Positions 25,927 to 34,884 of a DNA stretch of 64,000 nt are shown here, piece after piece. Source of the DNA: Rugamonas rubra (lineage in GTDB: Bacteria > Pseudomonadota > Gammaproteobacteria > Burkholderiales > Burkholderiaceae_D); assembly GCF_900114705.1 (NCBI RefSeq), contig NZ_FOTW01000015.1, positions 124,001 through 188,000 on the forward strand, in the 5' to 3' direction. Below the pieces are notes generated by a model. That model was not told the DNA's origin. It did not search any database and was given only the letters and a program-made list of their open reading frames with translations. Positions within the stretch are counted from its first letter, which is position 1. Each line of letters opens with the position of its first letter. A program made the position numbers and the translations under genes.

Positions 25927-25952
25927 AGGGTCAGACCCTAGGGTCTGACCCT
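25927..25952. repeat. Nested palindrome, copy 1
   Basis: AGGGTCAGACCCT followed directly by its reverse complement AGGGTCTGACCCT: each 13-mer is itself an odd palindrome. A CTTTGGGTTT tail follows 11 bases on, as in other copies. It lies between two convergent genes and encodes the last codons of the 5'-nucleotidase. Confidence 0.9.
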
Positions 25953-26920
25953 GGTTCTGCGCCTTTGGGTTTGGCCGGCGCCCGCCGGTTGGCCACGCCG
26001 AACGGCACGTGCACCATCGGGATCGTGCCGCCGGCCGATTTCAGGTGGCTGAGCTGGTCGTCGAAGAAGATGTGCGGCTTGAAGATGCGCAGCACGCGCG
26101 CCTTGTCCATGCCGCCCAGGAAGAAGGTCTCGTTGGCCGACACCCCCCAACTTTTCAAGGTCGTCACGACGCGCTCGTGCGAGGGGGCGTTGCGCGCCGT
26201 GATGATGGCGATGCGCAAAATTTTGCGGTAGGCCGGATCGCGCCGCAGCGCCCGCTCCTCCAGGCGCTGCATGCGCGCCAGCTTCTGGAACAGATCGGCC
26301 AGCGGCCCCGGCTGGTGCGGCACGGCGACATGGGTCCGCTCGTGGGCGTGGAACTCGGCGACGTCGTTGTTGCGCTTGAAGACGGTCTCCGACTCGTCGT
26401 CGGCGATCACACCGTCGAAGTCGAAGGCGACGCGCAGCTCGGCGCCGTCGCCGCCGTCCGGCTCCTCGTCGGCGGTGCGCGAGGGCAGCACCAGGCCGGC
26501 CGGCAGGCCCGCCTCCAGCGCCATGCGCACGTCTTCCTCGTTGGCGCTGAGGAACAGCGCGGCGTTGAAGGCGGGCAGGTAGGTGTAGGGCGACTGGCCG
26601 GTGACGAAGCAGGCGCGCGAGATGTCCAGCCCATAATGGGCGATCGAGCGCATCACCCGCAGTCCAGTCTCGGGCGAATTGCGCGACAGCAGCACCACCT
26701 CGACCGGCGCCTGGCGGGCGAAATGCTGGTTGATGCCGAGGAAGCGGCGGATGAAGGGGAAGGCGACGCCCTTGCCCAGCACGCTGTCGTGGTGCTGCTC
26801 CTGGTATTTGCGGTAGGCCTCGGCGCCTTGCTCGAGGTAGACGCGGTGCGACTCGGTCAAATCGAACAGCGCGCTCGAGGCGATGCCGATGACCAGCTTG
26901 TTTTCTATCGGGTAGGCCAT
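25931..26920 (-). CDS. 5'-nucleotidase (cytosolic NT5C1-like family)
   Basis: From ATG 26920 (MAYPIENKLVIGIASSALFD) the product has 329 residues. It matches the 5'-nucleotidase family related to eukaryotic cytosolic 5'-nucleotidase I. HAD-like blocks are IASSALFDLTESHRVY, VVLLSRNSPETGLRV, RVAFDFDGVIADDESE and IAIITARNAPSHERV. The likely reaction is dephosphorylation of nucleoside monophosphates. The final residues (about GSDPRV) and the stop codon are encoded inside the 26-bp palindromic repeat, so the native C-terminus has been replaced or extended by the repeat. A much longer open frame upstream (to 27346) has no family similarity and is ignored. Confidence 0.87.
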   Translation of the reverse strand: MAYPIENKLVIGIASSALFDLTESHRVYLEQGAEAYRKYQEQHHDSVLGKGVAFPFIRRFLGINQHFARQAPVEVVLLSRNSPETGLRVMRSIAHYGLDISRACFVTGQSPYTYLPAFNAALFLSANEEDVRMALEAGLPAGLVLPSRTADEEPDGGDGAELRVAFDFDGVIADDESETVFKRNNDVAEFHAHERTHVAVPHQPGPLADLFQKLARMQRLEERALRRDPAYRKILRIAIITARNAPSHERVVTTLKSWGVSANETFFLGGMDKARVLRIFKPHIFFDDQLSHLKSAGGTIPMVHVPFGVANRRAPAKPKGAEPGSDPRV

Positions 26921-27257
26921 GGGGCGCTCAATCTTTGCTAAAGAGTAAGTGTACGGCAGAACTTCGGCCGCGTCGCGGCCCTCAGCTGCTCGTGGTGCCG
27001 GGCCGACCATCGCGGAATCGGCGAATGTATTGCCGCAGTGGTATGATGGTTGTGTTTCTGTCACTCGACTATACAGCTTGTTTTCATAGGGGAAATGGCA
27101 ATATTCGGTACTGTATTGGTATTGTCCTCTAAAAATATTTCTTGTTTTTGTGAAAATACATATTGTCTTTGAGCTATAATTCGTCCTGTCAAACGCAGCA
27201 AGCAGCGTGTTCAGCGTGTTTCTTCCCAAAAACCAGCAACAGTACCAATTAGATACC
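26921..27257. promoter_or_regulatory. 337-base divergent intergenic region without a gene
   Basis: The part nearest the PEP-CTERM gene is markedly AT-rich. It contains a perfect TATAAT (27175-27180) about 80 bases before that gene's ATG, but no good -35 at the right distance was seen. The half nearest the 5'-nucleotidase shows nothing recognisable. No RNA structure or coding frame is supported. Confidence 0.35.
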
Positions 27258-28238
27258 ATGACTCCAACCACATTCGTTGCCCGTCTCCTGCCCGTACTGC
27301 TGGGCACCTCCGTCCTGTGTTCCGCCCAAGCCGCCGTGTCCTCCATCGATCTGGGCGCGGCCGCCGGTTACAGCGGTTTTTTCTATAACAACGTCACCAC
27401 CGTGGTCGATGTCGAGGGCCGCCTGGCCGTCGGCGGCGACCTGTACACCAGCGGCCTGTCGGTCGGCTACCGCACGCCATACGGCGTCACCGGTCCTAGC
27501 TTGGTGGTAGGCGGCAATGTGCACCTGACCAGCGGCGACATCTTCACCGGCCCGGCCACCAAGGTGAACACCAACGCCAGCGAAGGCCCGATCACCGAAT
27601 ACAAGAAGGAAACCGGCTACGGCGTGTACGGCGGCACCAAGGTCGGCTCCAGCGACTACCACGACCTGCGCCAGCAAACCGGCGTGATCGACTTCGCCGC
27701 CGCCAAGACCCAGCTGACCAAGCTGTCGGCCGATCTGAACAACACGGCCGCCAACGGCACCGTCGAACTGAAATGGGGCGGCATCTACCTGACCGGCGAC
27801 AACAGCTCCGACCTGCAGGTGTTCAACGTCAATTCCAGCGAGCTGGGCAACCTGGTGTTGGAGAACGTCAAGTCCACCGCCAACGTCGTTATTAACGTCA
27901 CTGGCGGCGGCATGGTCAGCTTCACCGGCGGTCAAACCGGCCAGATGGTATCGATGCGCGATCGCCTGATCTACAACCTGGTCAACGCCACCGACATCAG
28001 CATGTCGACCTACGCCTACGGCACCGTGTTGGCCAACAACGCCGTGCTGAGTGCCGGCTCCGGCCACCTGGAAGGCAACATCATCGCCAAGGCGATGACC
28101 ACCAAGGTCGAGATCGGTTTCGAGCCGTACAAGCCTTACCTGCCAACTTCGCCGGTGCCTGAGCCGGAAACCTACGCCATGCTGCTGGCTGGCCTGGGTC
28201 TGGTGGGCTTCATGGCGCGCCGCCGCAAGGCCGCCTAA
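27258..28238 (+). CDS. Choice-of-anchor A family protein with PEP-CTERM signal
   Basis: The ATG at 27258 gives 326 residues. A signal peptide (FVARLLPVLLGTSVLCSAQA) is followed by a choice-of-anchor A domain with repeated glycine-rich beta strands (VDVEGRLAVGGDLYTSG, VVGGNVHLTSGDIF, GYGVYGGTKVGSSDY). It ends in a PEP-CTERM sorting signal: VPEPETYAMLLAGLGLVGF then RRRKAA. Such proteins are exported, sorted by an exosortase and often linked to extracellular polysaccharide. No exosortase gene is in this window. No strong ribosome binding site precedes the ATG. A clean terminator follows. Codon use is less GC-biased than that of its neighbours. Confidence 0.9.
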   Translation: MTPTTFVARLLPVLLGTSVLCSAQAAVSSIDLGAAAGYSGFFYNNVTTVVDVEGRLAVGGDLYTSGLSVGYRTPYGVTGPSLVVGGNVHLTSGDIFTGPATKVNTNASEGPITEYKKETGYGVYGGTKVGSSDYHDLRQQTGVIDFAAAKTQLTKLSADLNNTAANGTVELKWGGIYLTGDNSSDLQVFNVNSSELGNLVLENVKSTANVVINVTGGGMVSFTGGQTGQMVSMRDRLIYNLVNATDISMSTYAYGTVLANNAVLSAGSGHLEGNIIAKAMTTKVEIGFEPYKPYLPTSPVPEPETYAMLLAGLGLVGFMARRRKAA

Positions 28239-28275
28239 GACACAGCGTGTCGCCGCCGGCTACCGCCGGCTAAGG

Positions 28276-28300
28276 AAGGGCTCCCGTGGGAGCCCTTTTT
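28276..28300 (+). terminator. Intrinsic terminator after the PEP-CTERM gene
   Basis: AAGGGCTCCC and GGGAGCCCTT form a tight hairpin running into five T residues, 38 bases after the stop codon. Confidence 0.85.
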
Positions 28301-28384
28301 GCTGTTTGGCAACACCACGCCGGCGGCGATTGCCTTGCCGCCGCCGCTGCGCTACATTGGGGCATCGCGCCCCAGGGAAACGCC

Positions 28385-29518
28385 GTGCTCAATCCAGAGA
28401 CCCTCTTGCTGGTCGAAGTGTGCATCACGCTGCTGACCACGGCGCTCTTGCTGGCCGCCGCCTTCTACACCGATTCCGTAGAAGAGCAGCGCCTGTGGGC
28501 GCTGGGCAATGTGACGGCCTGCGCCGGCCTGGCCGTCTCGGCGATGGACGGCCTGCCGCAGCTGGTCCACGGCGTGCTCAGCTACGGCGTCATGGCGCTC
28601 GGCATGGGCCTGATCCTGCGCGGCGTGTGCCTGTTCTGCGCGGAGCCGTTGGCGTGGAGCCGGGTGGCCCTGATCGTCGCGGTGCCGCTGGCGCTGGCCG
28701 GCTATTTCAGCGTGGTCGAGCCCAGCCTGCGCGTACGGCTCAGCCTGAGCGGCTTCTATTTCGGCGCCCTGTGTTGGCTGTGCGCCGCCACCCTGCTGCG
28801 CCACGCCGACTGGCGCAGCGTCGCCATCAGCGTGCTCGGCTTCACCGCGCTGGGGCTGGCGCTGGGCGCGCGCGGCGTCTACCTGGTCCTGTATCCGCTG
28901 CCGCCGGCCGGCCGCGGCGCGCTGCCGTTGGACCTCAGCCTGCTGGCGACGGCGCTGGCCCAGGTCTGCGTCGCCTTCGGCATGGTGATGATGGTGACGC
29001 GGCGCTACGCCGAGCAGCTGCGCCGGCTGTCCACGCTCGACCCGCTGACCGGCGCGCTGAACCGCGCCGCGCTCGAGCAGCAGGGCGGCCGCGTCGCCCA
29101 GCGCACCCTGCACGGCGGGCGCAGCCTGTCGGTGCTGATGCTCGACGCCGACCATTTCAAGCAGGTCAACGACAGCCACGGCCATCCGGTCGGCGACGAG
29201 GTGCTGCGCCATCTGACCCGCCTGCTGCGCCAGGAGTTGCGCCCGCTCGACCTGCTGGCCCGCTACGGCGGCGAGGAGTTCGTGCTGGTGCTCGACGGCA
29301 TCGACCTGGCCGGCGCGGCCGGCGTCGCCGAGCGCCTGCGCGACAAGGTCGAGCGGGCGCCGGTGGCGGTCGACGGCCAGGCCGTGCACTACACCGTCAG
29401 CGTCGGCGCGGCCTGCTCGGACGAGCACGGCTACGACCTGCTGCGCCTGATCGCCGTCGGCGACGCCGCCATGTACGCCGCCAAGCGGGCCGGCCGCAAC
29501 CGCGTGGTCTGCCTGTGA
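28385..29518 (+). CDS. Membrane-anchored diguanylate cyclase (GGDEF)
   Basis: The GTG at 28385, preceded by AGGGA, gives 377 residues; the longer frame back to 28286 starts inside the preceding terminator. The N-terminal half has about six membrane helices (ETLLLVEVCITLLTTALLLAAAFY and others). The C-terminal half is a GGDEF domain with the active-site variant GGEEF (ARYGGEEFVLVLDG), substrate loop DADHFKQVNDSHGHPVGD and the C-terminal AGRNRV. GGEEF is catalytically competent in known cyclases, so it should make cyclic di-GMP at the inner membrane. No EAL domain and no RxxD inhibitory site was noticed just before the motif. Confidence 0.9.
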   Translation: MLNPETLLLVEVCITLLTTALLLAAAFYTDSVEEQRLWALGNVTACAGLAVSAMDGLPQLVHGVLSYGVMALGMGLILRGVCLFCAEPLAWSRVALIVAVPLALAGYFSVVEPSLRVRLSLSGFYFGALCWLCAATLLRHADWRSVAISVLGFTALGLALGARGVYLVLYPLPPAGRGALPLDLSLLATALAQVCVAFGMVMMVTRRYAEQLRRLSTLDPLTGALNRAALEQQGGRVAQRTLHGGRSLSVLMLDADHFKQVNDSHGHPVGDEVLRHLTRLLRQELRPLDLLARYGGEEFVLVLDGIDLAGAAGVAERLRDKVERAPVAVDGQAVHYTVSVGAACSDEHGYDLLRLIAVGDAAMYAAKRAGRNRVVCL

Positions 29519-29608
29519 ACGGCGGCGCGACGGCGCTGGCGCGGCGGCCCCGTTGTCGGCCATAATGGGGCTGCCGCGAATTCGTCGACCACCAACAGGA
29601 GAGATGCG

Positions 29609-29998
29609 ATGGCCAACCAGGTTGCCATGGGCGCGATGCTCAGTTGCAGTTTCGGCGCGGCGCCGTCGTCGCTGGTGGTACTGCCGACCAACTGCGTGCT
29701 GGCCGACGGGCCGCCGGCCGCGACCATCATGGACCACGTTCCGATGCTCAACATCATGCCCTTCGGCATGTGCAACTCGCCTGCCAATCCGATGGTGATC
29801 GCCGCCACCGCCGCCGCCCTCGGCGTGCTCACGCCGATGCCCTGCATCCCCGCCACAGCCGCGCCCTGGGTGCCGGGCGCGCCGACCGTGCTGATCGCCA
29901 GTTTCCCAGCGCTCGACAACAACTGCAAGTGCATGTGCAACTGGGGCGGCGTGGTCGCCGTCAACAGCCCTGCCACCACCACCACGATGATTCCGTAG
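29609..29998 (+). CDS. PAAR-like DUF4280 protein
   Basis: The 129-residue product shows the DUF4280/PAAR-like pattern: MANQVAMGAMLSCSFGAAPS at the start, repeated NxMPFGMCNSPANP and TPMPCIPATAAPW blocks, and CKCMCNWGGVVAVNSPATT at the end. Regularly spaced Cys, His and Pro are expected to bind metal at the tip of a cone. These proteins sharpen type VI secretion or similar contractile spikes, or carry effectors. A good AGGAGAG ribosome binding site precedes the ATG. No VgrG, effector, immunity or other secretion gene is nearby, so it is an orphan here; it lies between a diguanylate cyclase and a chemoreceptor gene. Confidence 0.82.
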   Translation: MANQVAMGAMLSCSFGAAPSSLVVLPTNCVLADGPPAATIMDHVPMLNIMPFGMCNSPANPMVIAATAAALGVLTPMPCIPATAAPWVPGAPTVLIASFPALDNNCKCMCNWGGVVAVNSPATTTTMIP

Positions 29999-30184
29999 CG
30001 CCCGTCCGACGGCCCGCCGCCCGCCGCTTATTTGCCCGTTGGAAATAAACTACAGTCCGGCGGACAACTGTTGACCTAGGCCAAGGGAGCGCCCATATTC
30101 GAGTTGCGGGAGATTCTCTCCAATTCTATCCGGCGGCCTAGCCAGGCGACCGGTCCTCGGGCAGCGGCATAGCGGGAGTGAGCG

Positions 30185-31921
30185 ATGTTTAATAATTTAT
30201 TGATCAAATGGAAACTCGCCAGCCTGGTCGCCATCATGATGCTGGCGCTGGCCGTCATCGGCGGCAGCGGTTACAAGGGCATCGCCACCGTCGGCGGCGC
30301 CGTCAACGAGATCGGCGTGGTGCGCCTGCCCTCGATCCAGGGCCTGCTGATCATGAGCGAGGGCCAGACGGCGGTGGCGGCGGCCACGCTGACCACGGCG
30401 ATCTACGAAAACGACTACCATTCGCAGGACAAGTTCGCCGCGGCGATCAAGCTGCACCAGCAGGCCTGGAAGCACATCGACGCCGGCTGGAAGAAGTACG
30501 AGCCCTTGCCGCAGACCGAGGAGGAGGCCGTGCTGTGGAAGCAGTTCGTTGCCGAGTTCGAGGCTTGGAAGGCGGTCGACGGCAAGATCGTCGGCTTGAT
30601 GAACACGCTGGCGGGTAACCAGGACGAGCAGAAACAGAAGGACATGTTCGTCGAGTTCTACCGCCATTACGAACTGTCGCGGCCGCTGTTCCTGAAGGCC
30701 GAGACAACGTTGATGAAGATCCAGGATTTGAACGACGCCATCGCCAAGGCCAGCGTGCAGGAGGGCGGCGACGCGCTGGTGCAGGCCAAGCGCATGATGG
30801 TCGGCTCGGCGTTGTTGGCCATGCTGGTGGCCATCGGCTGCGCCGTCTACATCACCGGCACCATCACGCGGCCGCTCAACGAAGCGGTCAAGGTGGCGCG
30901 CACGGTGGCCTCGGGCGACCTGAGCAGCCGCATCGAAGTGCACACCACCGAGGAGACCGGCCAGCTGCTCGGCGCCTTGAAGGAGATGAACGACAGCCTG
31001 GTGCGCATCGTCGGCCAGGTGCGCTCGGGCACCGACACCATCGCCACGGCGTCGACCCAGATCGCCAGCGGCAACCTCGACCTGTCCTCGCGCACCGAGG
31101 AACAGGCCAGTTCGCTGGAGGAGACCGCCTCGTCGATGGAGGAGCTGACCTCGACCGTGCGCGCCAACGCCGACAACGTGCGCCAGGCCAGCGCGCTGGC
31201 CGCCTCCGCCTCCGGCGTGGCGCTGCGCGGCGGCCAGATGGTCGGCCGCGTGGTCGCCACGATGGAGGCGATCAACCAGTCGTCCAACAAGATCGTCGAC
31301 ATCATCAGCGTGATTGACGGCATCGCCTTCCAGACGAACATCCTGGCGCTCAACGCGGCCGTCGAGGCGGCGCGCGCCGGCGAGCAGGGGCGCGGTTTCG
31401 CCGTCGTCGCCAGCGAGGTGCGCAACCTGGCACAGCGCTCGGCCACGGCGGCCAAGGAGATCAAGGTGTTGATCGGCGACTCGGTCGGCCAGGTCGACGC
31501 CGGCAGCAAGCTGGTGGCCGAGGCCGGCGCGACGATGGACGAGATCGTCGCCAGCGTCAAGCGCGTCACCGACATCATGGGCGACATCAGCATGGCGACC
31601 CAGGAGCAGAGCGCCGGCATCGACCAGATCAACACGGCGGTCAGCCAGATGGACAACGTGACGCAGCAGAACGCCGCGCTGGTCGAGCAGGCCGCCGCCG
31701 CTGCGGCCTCGCTGCAGGAGCAGGCCGGCGGACTGGCCGAGGTGGTCAGCGTGTTCCGCATCGACAGCGCGGCGGCGGCACGGCCGGCGGCACCGATCGT
31801 CGCCGCCGCGCGCCGGCCGCTGGGCTCGCCCGCCAAGCCCGCCAAGTCGATCAAGCCGACCTTGCGTCTGGCCGCCACGTCGAAGGCGGCGGCCGCCACG
31901 GCGGAGTGGGAAACGTTCTAA
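30185..31921 (+). CDS. Methyl-accepting chemotaxis protein
   Basis: The 578-residue receptor has a membrane segment near residues 10-30, a periplasmic four-helix-bundle-like sensor (about 35-190) and a second membrane segment near 200-220 ([19 protein letters not shown]). A HAMP linker (about 220-270) and a long cytoplasmic signalling coiled coil follow. The kinase-control tip is [39 protein letters not shown] (cut here as key residues [12 protein letters not shown]). Glutamine/glutamate methylation stretches occur around [18 protein letters not shown]. No CheR docking pentapeptide is seen at the C-terminus (AEWETF end is atypical). The ligand is unknown, and no che genes are adjacent. Confidence 0.93.
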   Translation: MFNNLLIKWKLASLVAIMMLALAVIGGSGYKGIATVGGAVNEIGVVRLPSIQGLLIMSEGQTAVAAATLTTAIYENDYHSQDKFAAAIKLHQQAWKHIDAGWKKYEPLPQTEEEAVLWKQFVAEFEAWKAVDGKIVGLMNTLAGNQDEQKQKDMFVEFYRHYELSRPLFLKAETTLMKIQDLNDAIAKASVQEGGDALVQAKRMMVGSALLAMLVAIGCAVYITGTITRPLNEAVKVARTVASGDLSSRIEVHTTEETGQLLGALKEMNDSLVRIVGQVRSGTDTIATASTQIASGNLDLSSRTEEQASSLEETASSMEELTSTVRANADNVRQASALAASASGVALRGGQMVGRVVATMEAINQSSNKIVDIISVIDGIAFQTNILALNAAVEAARAGEQGRGFAVVASEVRNLAQRSATAAKEIKVLIGDSVGQVDAGSKLVAEAGATMDEIVASVKRVTDIMGDISMATQEQSAGIDQINTAVSQMDNVTQQNAALVEQAAAAAASLQEQAGGLAEVVSVFRIDSAAAARPAAPIVAAARRPLGSPAKPAKSIKPTLRLAATSKAAAATAEWETF

Positions 31922-32011
31922 ACTGTTTCGACGGTGGCGTTTGGGCGTCGTCAAACAGTGCGCGCGCCGGCGTGTTAACCTGATTCTCCAGGCGGAAGCC
32001 AAGGAGCGATC

Positions 32012-32296
32012 ATGCTGACGGACAATGGTGAATCGAGCATTGCGAACCAGACGCGCGCCGACTATGCTGGAAAGATGGAAGCTCGCCTCGACAGATTGGA
32101 AGGACGGCTCACTGCCATTGAAGCGGACGTGGCCGTCATTCGTTCAAACTACGCGACCAAAGAAAACCTTGCGGAACTCAGGACGGAGTTCCACAAGGCG
32201 ATCAATGAACAGACGTGGAAAATCATTCAATTCATGACGGGCGTTATTGTTGCCGTAACCGGCGCCGTCTACTTCATCGCCCGCTACGTCCACTAG
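32012..32296 (+). CDS. Small coiled-coil protein with C-terminal membrane anchor (paralogue 1)
   Basis: This 94-residue protein has a good AAGGAG ribosome binding site. A heptad-like segment (MEARLDRLEGRLTAIEADVAVIRSN) leads to YATKENLAELRTEF and ends in one membrane helix (FMTGVIVAVTGAVYFIARYVH). It is tail-anchored with the coiled coil in the cytoplasm. The architecture resembles haemolysin XhlA-like or DUF1640-like small proteins, but function is unknown. It is followed 41 bases later by a longer paralogue. Base composition is less GC-rich than the surroundings, a hint of later acquisition. Confidence 0.72.
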   Translation: MLTDNGESSIANQTRADYAGKMEARLDRLEGRLTAIEADVAVIRSNYATKENLAELRTEFHKAINEQTWKIIQFMTGVIVAVTGAVYFIARYVH

Positions 32297-32337
32297 CGGC
32301 TCACAGCAGCCGCGCCAGCCAAGCGCCGGAGTACGGT

Positions 32338-32748
32338 ATGCCGAGCAGTATCGAAAATCCAGTCCCCAGCAGCCAACCCGACGACGAACCACCGATTGCG
32401 GACCTGGATAAGCGGGCCTATTATAAATACATGGAATCCAGGCTCAATCTCTTCGAGGCGAACTTGAGCACGTTGCGCTCCGACATGAATGCAGGTTTCG
32501 ATAGGCTGCAGAGGGATGTACATGTGCTACAGGAAACCACGCGCAGGCTTGAACTCAGCGATATCAAAACGCAGGCCGATATGGAAATGCTCAGGCACGA
32601 CATCGCCTACATCCGTGACAACTACGCTACCAAGGCAGATCTGCAGGAAGCGATGATGAAGCTCACCTTGCGCATCATGGGCATGATGATGGTGATGACC
32701 GGCTCCTTGGTCGGCGCGATGTTCTTTATTGCGCGTCATTCATCCTAG
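32338..32748 (+). CDS. Small coiled-coil protein with C-terminal membrane anchor (paralogue 2)
   Basis: The ATG at 32338 gives 136 residues. Like its upstream neighbour it has a coiled coil (MESRLNLFEANLSTLRSDMN, then LQRDVHVLQETTRRLELSD), the shared block IRDNYATKADLQEAM and a tail anchor (MMMVMTGSLVGAMFFIARHSS). The common pattern IRxNYATKxxL and FIAR shows the two are paralogues from a tandem duplication; this copy has an extra N-terminal segment. Function unknown. Confidence 0.7.
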   Translation: MPSSIENPVPSSQPDDEPPIADLDKRAYYKYMESRLNLFEANLSTLRSDMNAGFDRLQRDVHVLQETTRRLELSDIKTQADMEMLRHDIAYIRDNYATKADLQEAMMKLTLRIMGMMMVMTGSLVGAMFFIARHSS

Positions 32749-32774
32749 CCCGCATAACGACGAGCCAGTCGTGT

Positions 32775-33719
32775 TCACTCATAGGCGCCCAGCCGGCGCT
32801 GCTCCTCGGCACTGAAGTTGGCGTCGCGCAGCTGCTGCAATTGCGCCTCGGTCCGCTCGTTCGGTGCGCCGGTGCCGCCCCCGCCCAGCACGTCCTTGCG
32901 CTGCGCCTGGTAGGCGCCGATGCGGCGCTGCCAGTCTGCCTCCTCGCGGTCGACCTCGGCCAGGCGCGCCGCCGCCTCTGGCGAGAAAGCCGCCGCGCGT
33001 AGGCGGTACACCTCGTTGTCGCCACCGCCCTGGGCGCGCAATTGGCGCACCGAGTCCTCCAAGCGCAGCACCTGGCTGGGCGCGTCGCGCTCGGCGCGCA
33101 GCGCCGCCGGCATGCGCGCGTCCAGCGCGTCCAGCCTGGCCTTGCGTTGCTCGGCCGTCAGCGTGGCGTCGCTGTTGATTTCCAGGCGGGCGATGGCGTC
33201 GTTGTCGTAGGCGTCGCTGGCGCCGAACAGGCCGTCGATCTCCTGCGCGCTGAAATAACTGTGGCGCAACTGCTGCATGGCGGCCAGGCGCTGCCGCGCG
33301 CCCTTGGCCAGATCGTTGGTGGCCGGCAGGCCGCGCTCCAGCACCGCCAGCGCGCCCTTGTATTTGAGGTAGTTGTCGAGCAGGCGCTTGGCCGTCGCCG
33401 CAGCGGCCGGCTTGAGGCGGCGCTCCAGCTCGCGCTCGATCTCGGCCTTGATGGCGTTCAGGTCCTTCTCGCCCAAGCCGGCCAGATAGTAGTCGAACAG
33501 ACGGCCCAGTTCGGCGTCGACCACCAGCTGGTCGGCGCCGTCCTGGCGCAGCTCGCCGTCGGGCCGGGTGCCCTCCATCGAGCGCACGAACGCGAAATAG
33601 TTGGGATCGGCGCGCTCTTTGACCGGCGCCGCCGCCTCCGGTTTGAAGAAGGCGAAGTACAGCGCCGCCAGCAGTATCGCCAGCGCGCCCAGCCGCAGCA
33701 GTGTCGCGTTCGTGTTCAT
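32775..33719 (-). CDS. lifO: Lipase-specific foldase (lipase secretion chaperone)
   Basis: The 314-residue protein has an N-terminal membrane anchor (LGALAILLAALYFAFF) and a Pro/Ala/Glu linker. The LifO/Lif helical domain follows, with the family hallmark block LGRLFDYYLAGLGEKD near residue 70. The remainder is a long array of charged helices that wrap the lipase in the periplasm and fold it. It lies ten bases downstream of the lipase gene on the same strand, the normal order of lipase-lif operons, so it is the dedicated foldase of that lipase. Confidence 0.9.
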   Translation of the reverse strand: MNTNATLLRLGALAILLAALYFAFFKPEAAAPVKERADPNYFAFVRSMEGTRPDGELRQDGADQLVVDAELGRLFDYYLAGLGEKDLNAIKAEIERELERRLKPAAAATAKRLLDNYLKYKGALAVLERGLPATNDLAKGARQRLAAMQQLRHSYFSAQEIDGLFGASDAYDNDAIARLEINSDATLTAEQRKARLDALDARMPAALRAERDAPSQVLRLEDSVRQLRAQGGGDNEVYRLRAAAFSPEAAARLAEVDREEADWQRRIGAYQAQRKDVLGGGGTGAPNERTEAQLQQLRDANFSAEEQRRLGAYE

Positions 33720-33729
33720 GCGCCTCTCC

Positions 33730-34644
33730 TTACAGTCCCAGGCCCTGCAGGCGGTTGGCCTGCTGGCGGAAGATGGTCACCGGATTGGTCTCGAACAGGT
33801 TGGTGATGCCGACCAGCTGGTTGACCTCGTCGAGGTGGTTGAGCGCGTAGTCGTCGCGGATCACCCGGCCCAGGTGGCTCGAGCAGCTGGCCACCAGGCC
33901 GTCGTTCTTGGCGCCGTTGAAGGCGATGGCGGTCAGGGCCAGCACCGGGTCGCTGACGTCGAGCACGTTGGTGTAGGGCTTGGCGCCGCTCCAGGAGAAG
34001 TAGTACACGCCGCGCGCCTGGTGGGCGCCCTCGCCGCAGGCGGTGGTTGGCAGGCCCTCGGGGTGGGCGGCGTTGAAGGCGGCGGTGCCGGCCGTGCTCA
34101 GCGAGACGGCGGCGGCGCGCGAGTTCTGCGGCAGCGTCGGGCTGCCCGACAGGAAGCTGATGAAGCCGGAGACGGCGTTGACCAGGCTGTAGCTGGCGCC
34201 CGGCACGGCGCCGATCAGCACGTCGGCCACCTTGGAGCCCTTGTTGACGCCGCCCACGCTGCTGACCGAGGCCACCAGGTCGGGCCGCACCGAGGCGACG
34301 TAGCGGGCGGTCGGGCCGCCGTGGCTGTGGCCGACCAGGTTGACTTTGGCGGCGCCGGTTGCGGCCAGGATCTGCTTGACCTGGGTCAGCAGTTGCTCGC
34401 CGCGCACCTCGGTGCTGTTGGCGGCCGACACCTGGGTGACATAGACCTTGGCGCCGCCGTCGCGCAGGCCGGAGGCGATGCCGTAGAAGTAGTCGACGGG
34501 GCCGATGTTGTCGAAGCCGAACAGGCCATGCACCAGCACGATCGGATACTTGGTTTGCGTGTAGCCGGCGGCCCAGGACGGCGCGGGCAGGGCGCAGGCG
34601 GCGATCAATAGCAGGGACAGCAGTTTCCAGAAGCGTTTCTTCAT
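33730..34644 (-). CDS. Secreted triacylglycerol lipase (family I, LifO-dependent)
   Basis: The ATG at 34644 gives 304 residues with a signal peptide (WKLLSLLLIAACALPAPSWA). The oxyanion block VLVHGLFGFDNIGP and the nucleophile elbow VGHSHGGPTARYVA match true lipases of the Pseudomonas/Burkholderia family. The catalytic Asp and His are in the NDGLVASC region and the LNHLDEVNQ block. A cysteine pair (TACGEG and VASCSSH) corresponds to the conserved disulfide. It would be exported by Sec, folded by the adjacent LifO and sent across the outer membrane by a type II system not present here. It is divergent from a TetR-type regulator. Confidence 0.92.
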   Translation of the reverse strand: MKKRFWKLLSLLLIAACALPAPSWAAGYTQTKYPIVLVHGLFGFDNIGPVDYFYGIASGLRDGGAKVYVTQVSAANSTEVRGEQLLTQVKQILAATGAAKVNLVGHSHGGPTARYVASVRPDLVASVSSVGGVNKGSKVADVLIGAVPGASYSLVNAVSGFISFLSGSPTLPQNSRAAAVSLSTAGTAAFNAAHPEGLPTTACGEGAHQARGVYYFSWSGAKPYTNVLDVSDPVLALTAIAFNGAKNDGLVASCSSHLGRVIRDDYALNHLDEVNQLVGITNLFETNPVTIFRQQANRLQGLGL

Positions 34645-34884
34645 TTTTGTCTCCAATGGGTATTGAAATGAGATAGCTGAAAATGGACGAATAGTCCGTG
34701 CCGGCAACGCCTGTTTCCTCCCGGTCTGTGCCGGAAGTAAAACGAGCAACTGCTCGGTTTTCGAAATGTAGCACCGCTTTTCCCGCCGCACATGGCGCAC
34801 GTGGCAAAGCGCGGGCGGAATTTGCATTCGGCCCGAATCAGTTGTTTTCCTGAGATATAATTGTTCCGAAATTCAATCTTCGGG

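Noticed and set aside
26921..27346. An upstream extension of the 5'-nucleotidase frame by 142 codons.
   Set aside because: The extension would cover the AT-rich promoter region of the divergent gene and has no similarity to the family; MAYPIENK is the normal start.
28286..28384. An upstream GTG that would lengthen the diguanylate cyclase by 33 residues.
   Set aside because: It lies inside the intrinsic terminator of the preceding gene; the GTG at 28385 has a ribosome binding site and starts right at the first membrane helix.
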